A DNA stretch of 64,000 nucleotides from Bugulina stolonifera (lineage: Eukaryota > Bryozoa > Gymnolaemata > Cheilostomatida > Bugulidae), in the NCBI GenBank assembly GCA_935421135.1, contig OW285196.1:5251001-5315000 (forward strand). Reading direction: 5' to 3'. Shown here in pieces: positions 1-12,719 of the stretch. Made by a program: the position numbers and the translations under genes. Within the stretch, counting starts at the first letter, position 1. Each line of letters begins with the position of its first letter. The notes under the pieces were generated by a model that made no database searches, was not told the DNA's origin, and saw nothing but the letters and a program-made list of their open reading frames with translations.

Positions 1-234
1 ACATCCGTTCTCTGTATATCTCTTAAGTAGGCCATCCCCAGGTTGGCATGTATAGCTGAAGGTGCTGTTTTGTATTGGGGCTGCAAATGTGCTGGAACAG
101 CTAAGTCCTGCCAAAGATATGAGATGCCGCTTGAACTTATTACATATTAACATATTAATATAAAATGGCTACAATGAGAAACGATGAGAATTTTCTACAT
201 CTCTCGGACTCTCTCTTATTAATGGTTATTTATT

Positions 235-660
235 ATAATGCTAACCCTGATTCTGCACATTACCAGTTGTATCTTCTTGCAAATTATATGTAAATGTTAT
301 GTAAATGCATGGTTATATAGGGTCGAATGCCCCTTCCATGGTTAAATATTTTTATACATGTTGTATCTGCAATAATATGTGCTAGTTTTGTAATATGACC
401 AACCTAAGAGGTCTGACCCAGGGTGACCTCATTTTTTTGTTATTGTTGTGCGATGCATTAGACCGAGTGACAGTCGTACTTTTTACCGGAGGCCACCAAA
501 AGTGAAATAGTATAAAAGGCGAATGTTGTTCTGTATTGATTCAGTTATTACTTGGAGCTCAATAAAGGCACTGCTACTTTACCAACAAATTTATTTGGAG
601 TTATCTTTTCTACAATAGCATACTTCTAGCTGACGTCCCTTGGGACTGAATGCCCAAATT
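235..660 (+). repeat. LTR-like fragment, family 3
   Basis: The stretch resembles 4390-4684: both have a similar GACCCAGGG-containing block, a TATA-like stretch (TATAAAAGG near 510 here) and, in this copy, CTCAATAAAGG near 560. A TATA box followed about 50 bp later by AATAAA is the usual promoter/poly(A) arrangement of an LTR. No clean TG...CA ends or target duplication were found, so this is a decayed fragment. No coding potential is seen in 1-235 or 661-924. Confidence 0.45.
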
Positions 661-924
661 ACTAGAATAGCATCAATAAACACATGTTAGCTCTAAGTCA
701 GTAGTAACAAGTCGGACCTATGGGTAAAAGTAGTGTACATGCACAATCAACTAGGTTGTCATAGCTCAGTTTTATGTGATAGGAGACAGTTCAATCAAAC
801 ACTCATGGATTTCTCCCGTACTTGTACCGCATGTACCCGTACGTTGAAACATTACAATATTACATAATATGACAGCATTTAATTTTTGGAGAGCTTCACA
901 ACATTAGCTGTGTTGAACATATTT

Positions 925-1420
925 CTGTAATGGGCGACCTCCGGTCCTTCTGCTTACCCGACGACCCTAAGGTCGTCGCCTACTTTCCAACATTATAAGG
1001 CTGCTTTATATTAGTAACGTCTTTTTTATGCACTCATAAGCTTCTACATTAATGTCATTCATATATTATATAATTATGTCAGGGGTCATGCCTTTTTTTA
1101 ACGGGCTATGTATAGTTGTCCAGAGCCCGCCGGAAATAGCTAGACGACCTCCTTTATTCTCTCTGCCTATAAAAGGAATCAGAATATTGTTAATAAGCCA
1201 GTCTCTTATGCACTTTCAAGCTGTTAAGTTCATTCAATACATTCATACTTACATGTATATGTATACTTACATTGACTGAGTTATGCTGATGCACTATTAG
1301 TCTGGACATAACTACAAGCTTGAAGCTGTTTCGGCACAGAGATTGCTGAGGCTAGGTAGCCGATCACTACATTGTTAAATAAGTCGTCGGTGGCTTGTGT
1401 ACAGACCTTGGGATGTCTGG
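925..1420 (+). repeat. possible LTR fragment starting TGTAATGG
   Basis: It begins with TGTAATGG, the same eight bases that open the family-1 LTRs at 1825 and 4685, and has a CTATAAAAGG box near 1168. No matching CCATTACA end was located, so the right boundary is a guess. The sequence between 1421 and 1824 shows nothing I recognise. Confidence 0.3.
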
Positions 1421-1824
1421 AACACAACCACAACATATCTAGCTTCAGAATGATGGATAGTTTGTCTAGGTGTAATTTTACTTGAACAAGCTTGAAAAAG
1501 CACTCTCAAATGCTCAGAAATGTTTATCTGGAAATGGCGGCCTTTCAAATGATGTAACTAATCCTGTGCCTAACATTGTGGTGCAATTTAAAATCAGCAA
1601 AGAAATTAAGCAAATGCTTTAATCGTAGAGAACTTTATTGTTGTAGCTTCCATGATCAGAATTTTGACTCTCTCCACGCAGCAATAGACCAGGCAAGTAC
1701 ATACTAGCCAAGTAACATCCAATAGGCTATTCAGCTTTTTGATTGGTTCCGGAAAACTTTGGATTTTCCCTCTCTTTACGCTGGAACATTATTATTATCA
1801 TTATTATAGATAGTGGGCCTATAC

Positions 1825-2548
1825 TGTAATGGTCACGCGCAGCCTTCCCGACTACATGACACTAGCTATGTACCTATTATACTTGCACTATATTTGCCTG
1901 CATTCATTGTCTATGTAGTTGAATGTTACCTGTACATGTCTTATATGAATTACTGAGTCATTATACCCTTTTTATACCCATGTAAAGCGGCCCGACCTCT
2001 CAGAAATACTTGATATTGATTTTGCGTATGACCTAGATGATTTTAAACATCTTTTGTCAAACCCGACCTATTTTGAATTGGGAGTCGGGCTTCCGGCCGC
2101 CATATTGCTGCATAATTTCCGGATGACCCTACGTCGTCTTTTTACGACACTACGTCGGCCTTTTTACCGGAACTTCCTCTGGAAGTTCTATTACCATATA
2201 AAGGGCATTGTTTTTATGTTTGTGGTCTCAGTTCATGCTTGGATCTCAATAAAGACACTTCTATACTTATATAAATATAGAGACTGTCACTTCGTAGATA
2301 GGTCATTCTAGTTGTTAAGGTCCTCGTCCTTGCAACACCAACTGCCTACTAGGTCGGATCACTCTCTTTCTCAGTATAGCAAACAAGCATTGACTCGGGA
2401 CCACATGGGTCGTTTTTGGTAGTTCTTGGACTACTAGTACCTGTTAATCTTTCATGTAATGAGAAGGCCTAACACCACTTATAGGCACTTCACTTTGGAC
2501 TCGGGAGTCGTCTTAGGACGACAGTACCAAAACCCAAAAACCATTACA
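1825..2548 (+). mobile_element. solo LTR, family 1
   Basis: The copy opens with TGTAATGG and closes with the inverse CCATTACA, giving TG...CA ends with an 8-bp inverted repeat. The flanking tetranucleotide ATAC (1821-1824 and 2549-2552) is a 4-bp target duplication. Inside are a TATA box (CATATAAAG near 2196) and a CTCAATAAAG poly(A) signal near 2247, in the plus orientation. No internal region is present, so it is a solo LTR left by LTR-LTR recombination. The 85-residue open frame at 2054-2311 is within the LTR and unlikely to be a gene. Confidence 0.8.
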
Positions 2549-2811
2549 ATACAATGAATGTTATTAGCAATTCTAGACTTTTACTGAACTTTATGCTAAG
2601 CTGTGAATTGTATAGCCAAATACCATTAATTGTGGCGATAATTGAGATGGTCAAGACTCAGGAAATAAATTTTACACATCATGCTTCAAGCAAAAAGCAT
2701 TTGAGCTGATGCCTTTGTGGCGGATCGAAATAAGAAAGACTAAACATATACTTACTTGTGCAATTTAGTTCTGGGAAGCTATAGGTGTTGAAACTCAATA
2801 CTGTAGGCAAG

Positions 2812-2932
2812 TGACAGCTAACAAACTCCGTCTGGTCCCTGGGAGCCAACTCATAACCAGTGAAACAGGTGCAGTCATTACTGCTGACACAGACTCCACT
2901 TTTAATTCTGGGTGTGTTCTGACAACTTGCCA
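2812..2932 (-). CDS. possible host exon, EGF-like cysteine-rich segment
   Basis: On the minus strand, after a possible acceptor (CTACAG) at 2933, the frame reads through CVSSNDCTCFTGYE, five cysteines with spacing like the middle of an EGF module. The downstream splice donor is uncertain (possibly near 2812). It resembles exons of secreted proteins, as do the CUB and PAN exons elsewhere here, but it is short and no partner exon was found nearby. It could be a chance frame. Confidence 0.3.
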
Positions 2933-3219
2933 CTGTAGTGAAAGAGGGAGTACAGTACAGTGTTCCCCTAAACTTACTTGCTTAATTTACCAGGCATTAT
3001 TAAGAAATCATTAGTTAATGATGGGGCTTAATGATTTTTCAAAACACAGACAAATAGGAGAATTCGGGCATTATACTGATTCAAATGAGGCTGAGTTTAA
3101 CCGCCATAACTGAATACCTTGTGAGTGCTCAGGCAGCGTGACTAGTCCTTGTTGTAAAAGAGGTTCCTCTTTGTAACAAAAAACAATTTTTAGCGAGTGC
3201 TGGTAGCTGACTAGCTGAG

Positions 3220-4206
3220 TGTGATAGTGTATTGTTTCAGTGTATGGTTATCGCACGAGTGCCGATGTAGCACGGGTGCGGGAAGTGCTTGGTAGTGGGC
3301 TGCCAAACTTCTACACATTACATAAAGAGTGAACAGGTAAGTAGAGCTCTTATATTTATTGGAGAGGATGTAGGCCGGTGCTTAGACTTCTTAAAGAGTC
3401 AAGGGTAGACGTAGGTCCTATAGTTTATACTCCGAAAGAGTGTAGAAAGTGTCTGTGTACACAGTTGATGAAGAGACGTAGACCCGATGCTAGATTCATT
3501 GAAGAATCCAGGATCGGCTAAGGTCCGATGGTTTATACTCGGCAAAGAGTGTAGAAAAAGACTTAGACGATATGAGGACGAGCTCGGGTGCTAAAGGTCC
3601 AGGGGACCAAGGCTGGAGCTGCCCGCCTGCAAGAGTAAGACTCTGTAGGTTGTGTTAGGAGATGTTGCTTTATTGAAGTGCAATCAACAACTGATTTGAT
3701 ACAAGAAATGTGCTGGCTTTTATATAAAATGAACTTCCGGCTAAAAGGGCCGACAGAGAGTCGGGCTGTATGACAGGGGGTCGTTTCCAGAAATTGCATA
3801 ACAACATGGCTGAAAATACCCGAGGTCCGACCATCAAAAGGGTTGGCCATGCACAAAAAGTGCTTACAATAATAGGAAAAAGATAATATGTAAATATGAG
3901 CATTATCTGTGACATCGGCCATGACTTTATAATAGGCAAAGGACTTAAAATAATATTAGTTAATGAATGTACTTGCACAATAGTAGTATAATTAGCTACA
4001 GAAGAATACAAGAGACCTGATTGGTTAACAATAACAATATTGCACATTAGCTAGGCAGTAGTTGACAAGGATAATAAGTATATAATAAGTATATGTAGTA
4101 AGCATGTATAATGAGTCATGCATAGTGTAAGAATAACTGGGGCATGAGAGTTAGTTAAATGTGTGGCTATCCAGGAGAGACTGGATACGTATGCTGGAAC
4201 ATCACA
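3220..4206 (-). mobile_element. solo LTR, family 2 (minus orientation)
   Basis: The reverse complement closely resembles the LTR at 12720-13717: a TATATAAA-type box, a CTTCAATAAAGCAACATC poly(A) block and repeated short motifs ending in GAGTATAAAC. The ends are imperfectly inverse (TGTGATA at 3220 and CATCACA ending at 4206). No convincing target duplication was found (TGAG versus ATAG), so the boundaries are approximate. The minus-strand frames at 3563-4047 lie inside it and are not supported as genes. Confidence 0.6.
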
Positions 4207-4389
4207 ATAGCACACGGTGTATAGGTATGTTGCTATTTATTTAGCATGCACGTGCAATCTTTGAATAAGCCTAATGTTAGAAATGAGGGTACATTTTAGA
4301 GGTATACAGAATTCATCCACTTCTGAACTCGAAAGTACACTTATGTGCTGTAATAGGCTTTCCTACCATTGTATTGTAGTGAAATGGAC

Positions 4390-4684
4390 ATTTCCCATTA
4401 AAATTGTGTGGAAATAGTATGTAATTGTCTGTAAATTGTATGTCAATGTGTGGTTATATACATGTACATGTAGGGCCGACTGCCCTCTATATTGCTAATA
4501 TTTTATACTTAATATATTGGCAATGTTTTGTGCCCGACTTAAGAGGTCTGACCCAGGGTCGGCCTCGTCCTTTTTGTTATCATTATGCAACACTTAAGAC
4601 CGAATAATGGTCATACTTTTTACTTTTTTATCAGAGGTGAAACAGTATAGAAGTGAATGTTTTTTGTTTGTACATTGGTTGTTA
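4390..4684 (+). repeat. LTR-like fragment, family 3, abutting a family-1 LTR
   Basis: It resembles 235-660, sharing the GGTCTGACCCAGGGT block and surrounding AT-rich sequence. It stops where the family-1 LTR at 4685 starts, which suggests that LTR inserted into an older copy. Confidence 0.4.
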
Positions 4685-5409
4685 TGTAATGGTAAAATGT
4701 GACTCTAACTCAGCCTCCCGACTACATGACACCTGTTATAAACATTCATTGCATTAATCTGCCTGTGTTAACTTGTCTGTGTAGTAAACTGTCACTCGTA
4801 TACTTATAATGTGCATTACTGAGCAATTATGTCCTTTTTATACCCATGTAAAGAGGGCCGACCTCTCAGAATTACTTGATAGTCATTTTGTACATGAATT
4901 GGATGATTTTAAGTATCTTTTGTTGTACCCGACATGTTTTAGGTCGACCTTGGGCTTCCGGCTGCCATCTTGTCGTGCAGTTTCTGGACGACACTACATC
5001 GTCTTTTTACGACACTACGTCGGCCTTTTTACGGGAAATTCCTCCGGAAGGTCTTATACTATATAAAGCACATTGTTTTTATGTTCATTGTCTCAGCTGA
5101 TGCTTGGATCTCAATAAAGACACATTTATACTACTTATACAGATTCTTCACTTCATAGTATTGGTTGCTCCAGCCGTCAAGGTCTTCGACCTTGCTTCTT
5201 GAGCTTCCTGCTAAGTCAGAACATACTCTTTCTCAGTATAGTAAACAAGCATTGACTCGGGACCACATGGGTCATCTTGAGTAGTCATTAGACTACTAGT
5301 ACCTGTTGATCTTTCATGTAATGAGAAGACCTAGCACCACTCATAGGTTCTTCATTTTGGACAAGGGGTCGTATTAGGACAACATCACAACCCCCCAAAA
5401 ACCATTACA
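4685..5409 (+). mobile_element. solo LTR, family 1
   Basis: It has the same ends (TGTAATGG...CCATTACA) and nearly the same length (725 bp) as the copy at 1825, with the same TATA box (CTATATAAAG near 5050) and CTCAATAAAG near 5113. The target duplication is not clear: only TTA is shared by the two flanks. The overlapping small plus-strand frames at 4809-5158 are inside the LTR. Sequence from 5410 to 5690 contains nothing recognised. Confidence 0.7.
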
Positions 5410-5689
5410 TTATTTTGTAAATTGTCAGATATCTGGTTCAGATGAACATGAAATAGAGAAGCTAATAATAAATATAATGTATATTTGGTACATTCAAAAG
5501 CATAATAAAACCACCAAGACTACTGTGACTGCTGCAAACTTACTTTATAATGTAACTTGTTTCTTGTGAAGGAACTTAGAATCATAATTTCTTTAGGTAG
5601 GCTTCAATATTATTATGGCCAATTTGCTGCTAAAATTAAGCTGCTAGCCATGGGATAATAGATACTTTTGGATGTTTAACAATCATTAG

Positions 5690-7353
5690 GGGTCAATTGC
5701 AAAAAATTGAGTAATTAGAGGGTGGGGTGGGGGGTGGGGGATGTTTTAAAATTGCCGATACCCACAAATAATAGATTGTCCATTTTGAGCAGTTTGTCTG
5801 AACTCCTAGAGAGATCTGGAGCATAGCAGCTATTGCAACATTGCAACATTTGTCTCTCCATTGTGGATATGGAGATCTGCTGGATTTCCTGAAGAGATTC
5901 AACCAAGAGCCAGGCTCTGCTGTATATGCATTTCTCATTGCAGACTTTCGCGAAGCTGCTCGGGATATGATATATGCCTATAAGGCATCCACTCCCTATA
6001 GATCCTTAGGGTTCCCTCTCTGAAGTTGATATAGTTTTTAAGCTTTGCCAAATAAGGCATGCCAAGAGCTCTGTCCATACAGATTGGTCCTACCGTAAAT
6101 GAATCCCGGCTATCAGTTCGTCCTACTTTCAAGGGAAGTTGGGTCACTGTCTGTAGTGATATGTGTGAACTGTCTGCTAATATCCCATCAGACTGTACTC
6201 CCTAAACTACTGGTTGTTTGTAGGTCGAAAGTCGGCACAGAATCTTGTGAAAACTATATTTGTGGTGCATTTTGTGTCCAACAAGAATAGTGTCGTCACA
6301 CCACCTATTTTTCATCCACATATGTACATTGTAGGTTTCTCCGATGTGGTTCTTCCCATTCTGGGTCTCTCCTGCTTTACCATTGCCTCCTCTGCCTTGC
6401 CTTTTGTAGGTAAAGTGATTACTTCCTCTCTCACTTGAACTGTAGTCGTTCTCCCCCCATCCCTTCAGAGCTGCGATTGTGAGAGGGAGAAAACCAGTCA
6501 AGCGTTCATCTTTCAGGCCTACCGACTGTGCATGACCATTTCTAACAGTAATCTGGGCAGGAAGAGCGGTTACTGTACCGGTCCTGGTTCATTTCCCTGC
6601 AGGTATATTTCATTTTTGGTCATCAGGGACAGACTCTTTGCATGCGTTCAGCTTCTCCAAAGCTCCAACACTGCACTCCATCCCCCTCTTCGATAGAACG
6701 GCCAAGCTGCGTGATAGCTTGATGGAGCATTTCCAGCTCAGTCCTATTTGTGCCGCCTCCTTTCACTGCAAAAACAGGTAGCCCTTCTTCCTCTTTCCTC
6801 TAAACTACAACTTCTATAATTATAATGACATTTAGAGTATGCACGGTCTTGTATGGTTGTCCCAACCCAGTTGCATGTTTGCATGTATTCCTTCCCTGCT
6901 CTTGCAGCTGCATTCAGGTCACTGGCGCCAACGGCCAAAAGGACAGTGTCATTGGAGGTAGCTGTTTACCAGAGTCTGAACGAGCATCTCTCGAGTCAGA
7001 ATGGTGTGCTAGGCCGCTGACAGCTCTGTTTGAGCATGATCTTTCACCTGCTGAACTTCAGTAGCACGCTCCTACAGTGCTGCCTGTGGCTCTTTCCTCA
7101 GCCGTTCTAGGCAAATATGAGCCTCATGAAGATATGCCATACCTGACCTGCCTTTCAAAGACTTCTTTCACATAATCAAGTCTATCACATTCCTTTGCCC
7201 CTTCAAGTAAGGCCTTCTCTGGAGGCGTAGCAGAGTAGCTTTCCTGTTCCACTCATTGGCCTCTGCCACAGGCTGAAACTTTTTGATGACGTGTGTCCTA
7301 AAGTCTTGCTCCACTTTGTGGGGTTCATGTAGAATATGTTTAAACATCGTCAC
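5690..7353 (-). pseudogene. decayed retroelement-like coding region (gag-like), uncertain
   Basis: Minus-strand frames at 7353-7168, 6501-6202, 6147-5935 and 5938-5693 line up in order with stops and shifts between them. Around 6680-6640 the translation contains a CW..GE......C pattern that could be a worn CCHC zinc knuckle, and the segment at 7353-7168 is basic and helical as in gag proteins. No splice sites join the pieces well. I read it as a dead gag-like region, but a degraded host gene is possible. Confidence 0.25.
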
Positions 7354-8570
7354 CAGCTGTCCCTGTTCTGCTTCCCCCTAGTTTGCGTCTTCCTAGATCG
7401 CATTTTTATTGGGTTCCTTCACCCCATTCACTGTCTACCACTTGCTAGTCAGGGATTTAGTTAATGAATCATTCCATCATTGCCATCAATGTAAACGATG
7501 AGCTACATTCCTTAGACATTGCCCAGCAGTTATACCTTGCAGGTGAAGACAACCTTCAAAGTTCACACTTGCATTTATGTGCTCAAGTACAATGTATGTT
7601 TATTGTGCAGTGCCAATCATCATTCCTACTTATCCAACAATGTCCAAGCACCTTTGATGACTAAGCTGGGTACCTGGTGAGAGTCAGTTCCAAAGAATGA
7701 CCCAAAGCTGTGTGTATGCTCTTACTGCTAATAAAATCTCTCCAGATATGTAGCTTTGAAAAAAGTGTATTTAATAAAATGATGCTTACAGTAACAGATC
7801 TAGTATAATAGGACGGAATGGTTTGTTAAAATGAGGTTCCTTATATAGTAGGCAAAAGTAAAAACATAAAGAGAGTCATTTACAACATTTATAAATAAAT
7901 ATATGTACATGTAGTTGTGAACATTATGTGACTTTACAGAACATACAATAATGGTAGTTGACTATACATGTACATGTAATAACATACATCATGTAATTGC
8001 TTACAGTTACATGTATAACAAAGGATAAATAATGTGAAGAAGATTATAATGATACACAGATGTTAAAAATAGCCAGCTAGCTGGTACAAAGTTAATGACC
8101 CACCCTGTGTACTTTGTATTAGCTGTATGTTGGCATAGCCCAGGAGCCTTTCAAACAAGGTAAGTCCAGTAGTAGTCGAACATTGCTTTAGGGGTTGATA
8201 TGTATATAACATAGTAGATACACTGTATATACATGTACTCCCAAAGCAGACGATCCCTTTATGTTACTGATTATTTGTAGAATGACTAATTGACATACAA
8301 TATTCTAGCACCAATGGGCAAGTAATTATTGCTCCAGTAGCTATTACAGTGGAACTTGCTTAATTCAGCCTCGGATAATTCAAAAACTTGGTTAGTTCAA
8401 GCTATTAGCCTTGGTCCCTGCTGAACACTAGATAAATGATTTCAATTAGTGAAGTGATCTAACAATTCAAACTCAGGCCTAATTCAAACTAATTACTGTG
8501 GTTGCTTGGAGTTTGAGTTAAGCAAGTTTTACTGTATTTGAATAACCGCGTGTGCTTTGTGCGCTTTGTA
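7354..8570. other. non-coding stretch, nothing recognised
   Basis: AT-rich sequence with several TACATGTA palindromes (7905-7915, 7964-7980) and short direct repeats. No open frame or splice-bounded exon is supported. Confidence 0.5.
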
Positions 8571-8572
8571 TG

Positions 8573-9454
8573 CATATGCAAGAAGTGAAACTACTTCTGG
8601 ACACAGGCTCTATGACCAACCTGATATTTCCCCGAACACTGTAGAGACTGCAGCAACCAGATTTAGAGGTGTTGTCAGTACATCAGCCCTATGGCACACT
8701 GGCCGACGGGTCAGCTCTTAAGTTTAAGGGAATGGTTAGATTACCACTTGTAATTGACCGGACCTTTAGCCAAGAACTGCTCCTAATCAGCTCTATACCA
8801 GAAGATGGCGTAATTGAAATTCCCTTCCTGGTGAAGCATAAATGTTTCGTCAACTGCAACACTGCAAAGGTATACACCAGCCGAGACCAATGGCTATGTG
8901 TCAATAAGCAAGGAAAACTCTATTGGTCCAGGACGATGCCCGAGATGAAGAAGCCTAGTACAACTCAGCCGCCTAGCATTGACGCAAAATACCGGTGTTT
9001 AGTATCCCTAACTCGAGAAGGGCAAGTGGCCGAGGGAGGAATGGAAACTACATGTAAAAAACGAGTGGAGGACTCCGGCCGATGGACAATGAAGTCCGGA
9101 ATTGAGCGGCAAAGGCCCAGTACGACCGGCCTCCTACTAGATTGTGCTGTTGACACTTACCAGCGCCATACATCTACGCCTGTCCAAGGCCGAGGTACAG
9201 AGGAAGGAACAGTTTTCGTCAGGATGAGAAAGTCCATTAATCAAGGACAAGGGCTCAACACTTCCAGAAGGAAAGCCCGGTGGATGCATGGCCAACCTCC
9301 AGGACAAGTCACAAAGAGACGACACAGAGCCAACACCCGTGGAACAACAGCCCGATGTAAACAGGCAAGGCACAGACCGATGGCCGATGAAACAGTAGAC
9401 AGTTGTTCGTTTCCCACGCTGATGAGCTCATTTTTCGGCAGTGTGGTGGTTTAG
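8573..9454 (+). pseudogene. retropepsin-like (aspartic protease) relic of an LTR retrotransposon
   Basis: Just upstream of the open frame that starts at 8669 the same strand encodes LLLDTGSMTNL (near 8590), the active-site motif of retroviral-type aspartic proteases, followed by a stop at about 8642. The open frame then continues protease-like sequence with ADGS and an IPFLVKH flap-like segment, and becomes basic and unlike any domain after about residue 110. A family-1 LTR begins right after it, so this is probably the tail of a deleted element in which most of pol is gone. Product inactive. Confidence 0.55.
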
Positions 9455-9464
9455 GACATTTTAA

Positions 9465-10196
9465 TATATAGCCTCAGCCTTCCCGACTGACATTTATGTG
9501 CCATAAGTGCCTAGTAGTTGTCTTGCTCAACTCATCTCGTCTAATTATTCCTGTAGTTACCCTATCTTGTATGCATGTACTCATTCTTGTCATAATTATT
9601 CTTATTGTGCAATTCCTAGACTATAGATTGCAACTTGCTAAGTATAACTAGCCTTTAATGCTGATGTAATGAGGCCGACTTCTCAGAACTTGTTACAATT
9701 AATTTTGCACATGATTCATATCACTTTAGGCATCTTTTGTAAAAGGCCGACCCATGTTAGGTCAGGCCTCGTTCTTTTGGCAGACATGTTATTGTGCAAT
9801 TTCTGGACAATATTATGTCATCCTTTTACCGGAAACGTTTACCTGAAATGCAAAACTATATAAAGCTTGTGCTTTTCTATTGTACTGTAAGTTGTTGCTT
9901 GGATCTCAATACAGACACATCTATACTACTTATACAGCATCTTCTTTGTAGCTAAGATTAGTTCCAGCTCTTGGTCCCATCGGACCTTGATGCCTGAACT
10001 ATCTGCTAGGACTTAACATACTCTTTCTCAAGAATAGTATTAGACATTGACTCGGGACCTATAGGTCGTCTTGACTAACACTATAAGTACAAGTACTGTT
10101 CACTCTTTTATGTAATATAGAAGGCCTAGCACCATTCATAGGCTCTTCTCACATCTGTACATCGTACCAGTACATACATACAGAAAAACCATTACA
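9465..10196 (+). mobile_element. family-1 LTR, probable 3' LTR of the protease relic
   Basis: The copy shares the TTCCCGACT block, CTATATAAAG (near 9855), GGATCTCAATACAGACAC and the CCATTACA terminus with the two family-1 solo LTRs. Its first bases are decayed (no TGTAATGG). The relic protease frame ends 11 bp upstream, consistent with internal sequence followed by the 3' LTR. Confidence 0.6.
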
Positions 10197-10337
10197 ATAC
10201 CACAGACATACTTGGTAACGGCAGTCTACCATTATTATTTAGACATGTAGAATCCTAGACGTATCTTCATTTTCTTATGCTAAAGTTTTAATTAGCTAAT
10301 TAACATAACAATCTAATTAGCAACACTTACAGTTGAA

Positions 10338-10499
10338 TCATTTGTAGTAGGTGAGTGGTGAAGGAGAACGACTGGAACTATCGCTATGGAATCTGACAAC
10401 TACATTTCCTGGGGCTGTAACATACCGAGTTGAAGGGTTATATCCGGTAATAGTTGGTACTACCTTTGCCCCTGGAGTAACTTGATTCCCATTGTATAT
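10338..10499 (-). CDS. last exon of a host CUB-domain protein (second half of the CUB fold)
   Basis: After the acceptor (TTGTAG) at 10500 the frame starts IYNGNQVTPG and contains NVVVRFHSDSS, the conserved second half of a CUB module (beta-strand, then V.F.SD.S), ending in TGA at 10340-10338. It joins in phase 0 to the exon at 23072-22882, which ends DGLE, so the junction reads DGLE/IYNG as expected within a CUB domain. CUB modules occur in secreted or cell-surface proteins. The intron between the halves is about 12.4 kb and contains the whole retrotransposon R1. A possible donor follows the stop, so a 3'-UTR intron cannot be excluded. Confidence 0.7.
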   Translation of the reverse strand: MYNGNQVTPGAKVVPTITGYNPSTRYVTAPGNVVVRFHSDSSSRSPSPLTYYK

Positions 10500-10654
10500 C
10501 TACAAGTAGGCTTGGAAGTAAAGTGCATTTATACTGGCAACACATAACTTTGACAAGTGCCAGATGATAGGTGTTGTTTTGAGAGGCTTCTCAAATCAAG
10601 ACATTCTATATTCAAACATGACCAGCAGGTACCATGACATTTTTGTTAAAGAGC

Positions 10655-10802
10655 TAGAAATCTAAAAGTCTGCAGACTTTTAGATTTCTAGATCTTCAAC
10701 AGAATATAGGAATTCAAAACATTCTTTCATGAAAACCCTAGGCGCTTCTGCATGCAGAAGCCCTGGGGTTTTCATGAAAGGTTGTTTTGAATTCCTACAT
10801 TT
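10655..10802. repeat. two adjacent hairpins (MITE-like palindromes)
   Basis: 10655-10693 is a near-perfect palindrome centred on CTGCAG. 10707-10800 is a second inverted repeat whose arms contain GGAATTCAAAAC and TTCATGAAAACC, with a GCTTCTGCATGCAGAAGC centre. The same GCAGAAG...CTTCTGC type of centre occurs in the foldback element near 62320 and 63475, so this may be one MITE family. Confidence 0.6.
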
Positions 10803-10809
10803 TGTTATT

Positions 10810-12719
10810 TACAATGTAACTGCAGACCATCACTCCATTTGAATGTAAGTTAAATTTGCATGCCTAGCTAGCAGTGGTAATTCTAGTTGCAGTATCTATA
10901 CCTGAAATAGCAGTGCACCTCCAGTAACACACTTGTATGCATAAGAAGCGGCAATGGTTATAAATTATCTCTATGTTTAATTTGGATATTAATCTGGAAC
11001 ACCAAAAAAAGCTCAAATACCTATCAACTGATCTGTTTAAAGCTCAGTAGCTAGGCACTGAAATTTTTTTCAAAATTTTTCACACATTTTCAGCAATGTC
11101 TCAAACTGCCTGAACAGCTTCTAGTTTTGACTTCAAGTCATATAGCATGCTGTTAAAGCTAGCAAAGAACTGAAAATAGTGCTATAATATTATTTCAGTT
11201 ACATATACATGTACATGTATATTATTATTTTCATAACAATTATCAATATTATTATCATGCTCACCTATGGGTAGCACACAGCTAGGCCACCACATGCATT
11301 AGGAACTGATCCAATAGAGCTAAAGACCAGCCATTAACACTAGAATGCTGACAGGTTTCTAGATTAACTACTTATGCAATTGACTAACAGGTCCAAAATC
11401 TCCTATCATGTTAATTAGAATTATGTGCATGCCTGGGACCAACCCTGCTCCAAATCTCACAATAGTGTATAAGTTATTGTACAACTACTATGCCCTGGGC
11501 TCTCAGTTCCTCTAAGAAACAAGGCTGATAGGCTCTTGGGTAGTCCTATAGGTTTCTATCACTGATGCTGAGCATATAAAAATGTAGAAGCTACTTTATT
11601 GCAGTCCAAAGCTGACCCTGTCCAGAGTTTGAGGGACTGATGAATCATAGGCCTACAATAATGTCCAACTATAGTTTATTCTGAAAATCCTCAGACCTGA
11701 TACATGATCAAGAGGTATGACCATAACATTATAAAAAAACTTGAGGGTGTACGACCAACAGGTCGACCCTGTTCTGGCATCTAAGGAAGCAAGGGTTCTC
11801 TCTTCCAATGGGATGTTGAATAATGAAACCAGGTGATTTGCAGGGAGGCACCCATTTAGAGGTTGTTTGGATGAGAATAATATTATAGCGGCCTCCATTT
11901 AGTCAACACTTAATATAGAGAGCAAATTACGTAGAAAATTTAAGAGAATATTGCTATGGTTTCACAAGGAATGGCAGTTTCATGAAAGTGAAACAAGTCT
12001 ATGATTGCTCAAAAAGCAATTTCCTTGTATAAATATTATAATATCATTAAAATATATTTACAACAAAGTCTTTATATACCATTATCTACATTGTAGACAG
12101 ACAAATTAAAAGATTTGAACACTTTCGATGGGCCAACCGGGCCAAGCAGAACTTTTCGCGACATAATGAACTATAGGATAAAAACTTCATGTGAAGTTAT
12201 GCTCTCTTGACTTTGGCCAATTTATAGTGTCCTATTGTCAACGCTTTGGCATCAACTATCTCACAACACATTAAAGTAATGGCCAGGGTTGGGAACTTTG
12301 ATCTACTTTTGCATTTGATTCTCGATTTTCGATTATGCTGATTAAACCAAAGAATACAAGCATTCGATTATTACTTTACCAAATCAATGATTGTACTTCA
12401 ATCGATTTTACAATCGATGACGATTTTAGAAAATGCACATGTACATGTATATGGTTATAATTTTTGTAAAAATAGAGAAATTTATTGTCTTTACAAATTC
12501 TGTCTATTACTTTGAAATGTTATAACAAACGAGCCTAGTATTACCAGTTTTATTTGCATTTTCTCATAGCTGAGAGTTATCTCCTCTACCTTTATGTTTC
12601 TTTCTAGCCTCCAAATATTTATATGTACAGCAAATCTTAGCCAGAAATACCAGGCTATTATTTCTTATTTATTGCTAGCCACTCACATTTCATCCTAGCT
12701 TGCAAATAGAGGCTATTAT
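10810..12719. other. non-coding stretch, nothing recognised
   Basis: AT-rich intronic sequence (it lies within the long CUB intron) with TACATGTACATGTA at about 11204 and 12436. The 81-residue minus-strand frame at 11898-11653 has no recognisable domain and no support. Confidence 0.5.

Noticed and set aside
3563..4047. 119- and 125-residue minus-strand frames
   Set aside because: They lie within the family-2 LTR and overlap each other in different frames.
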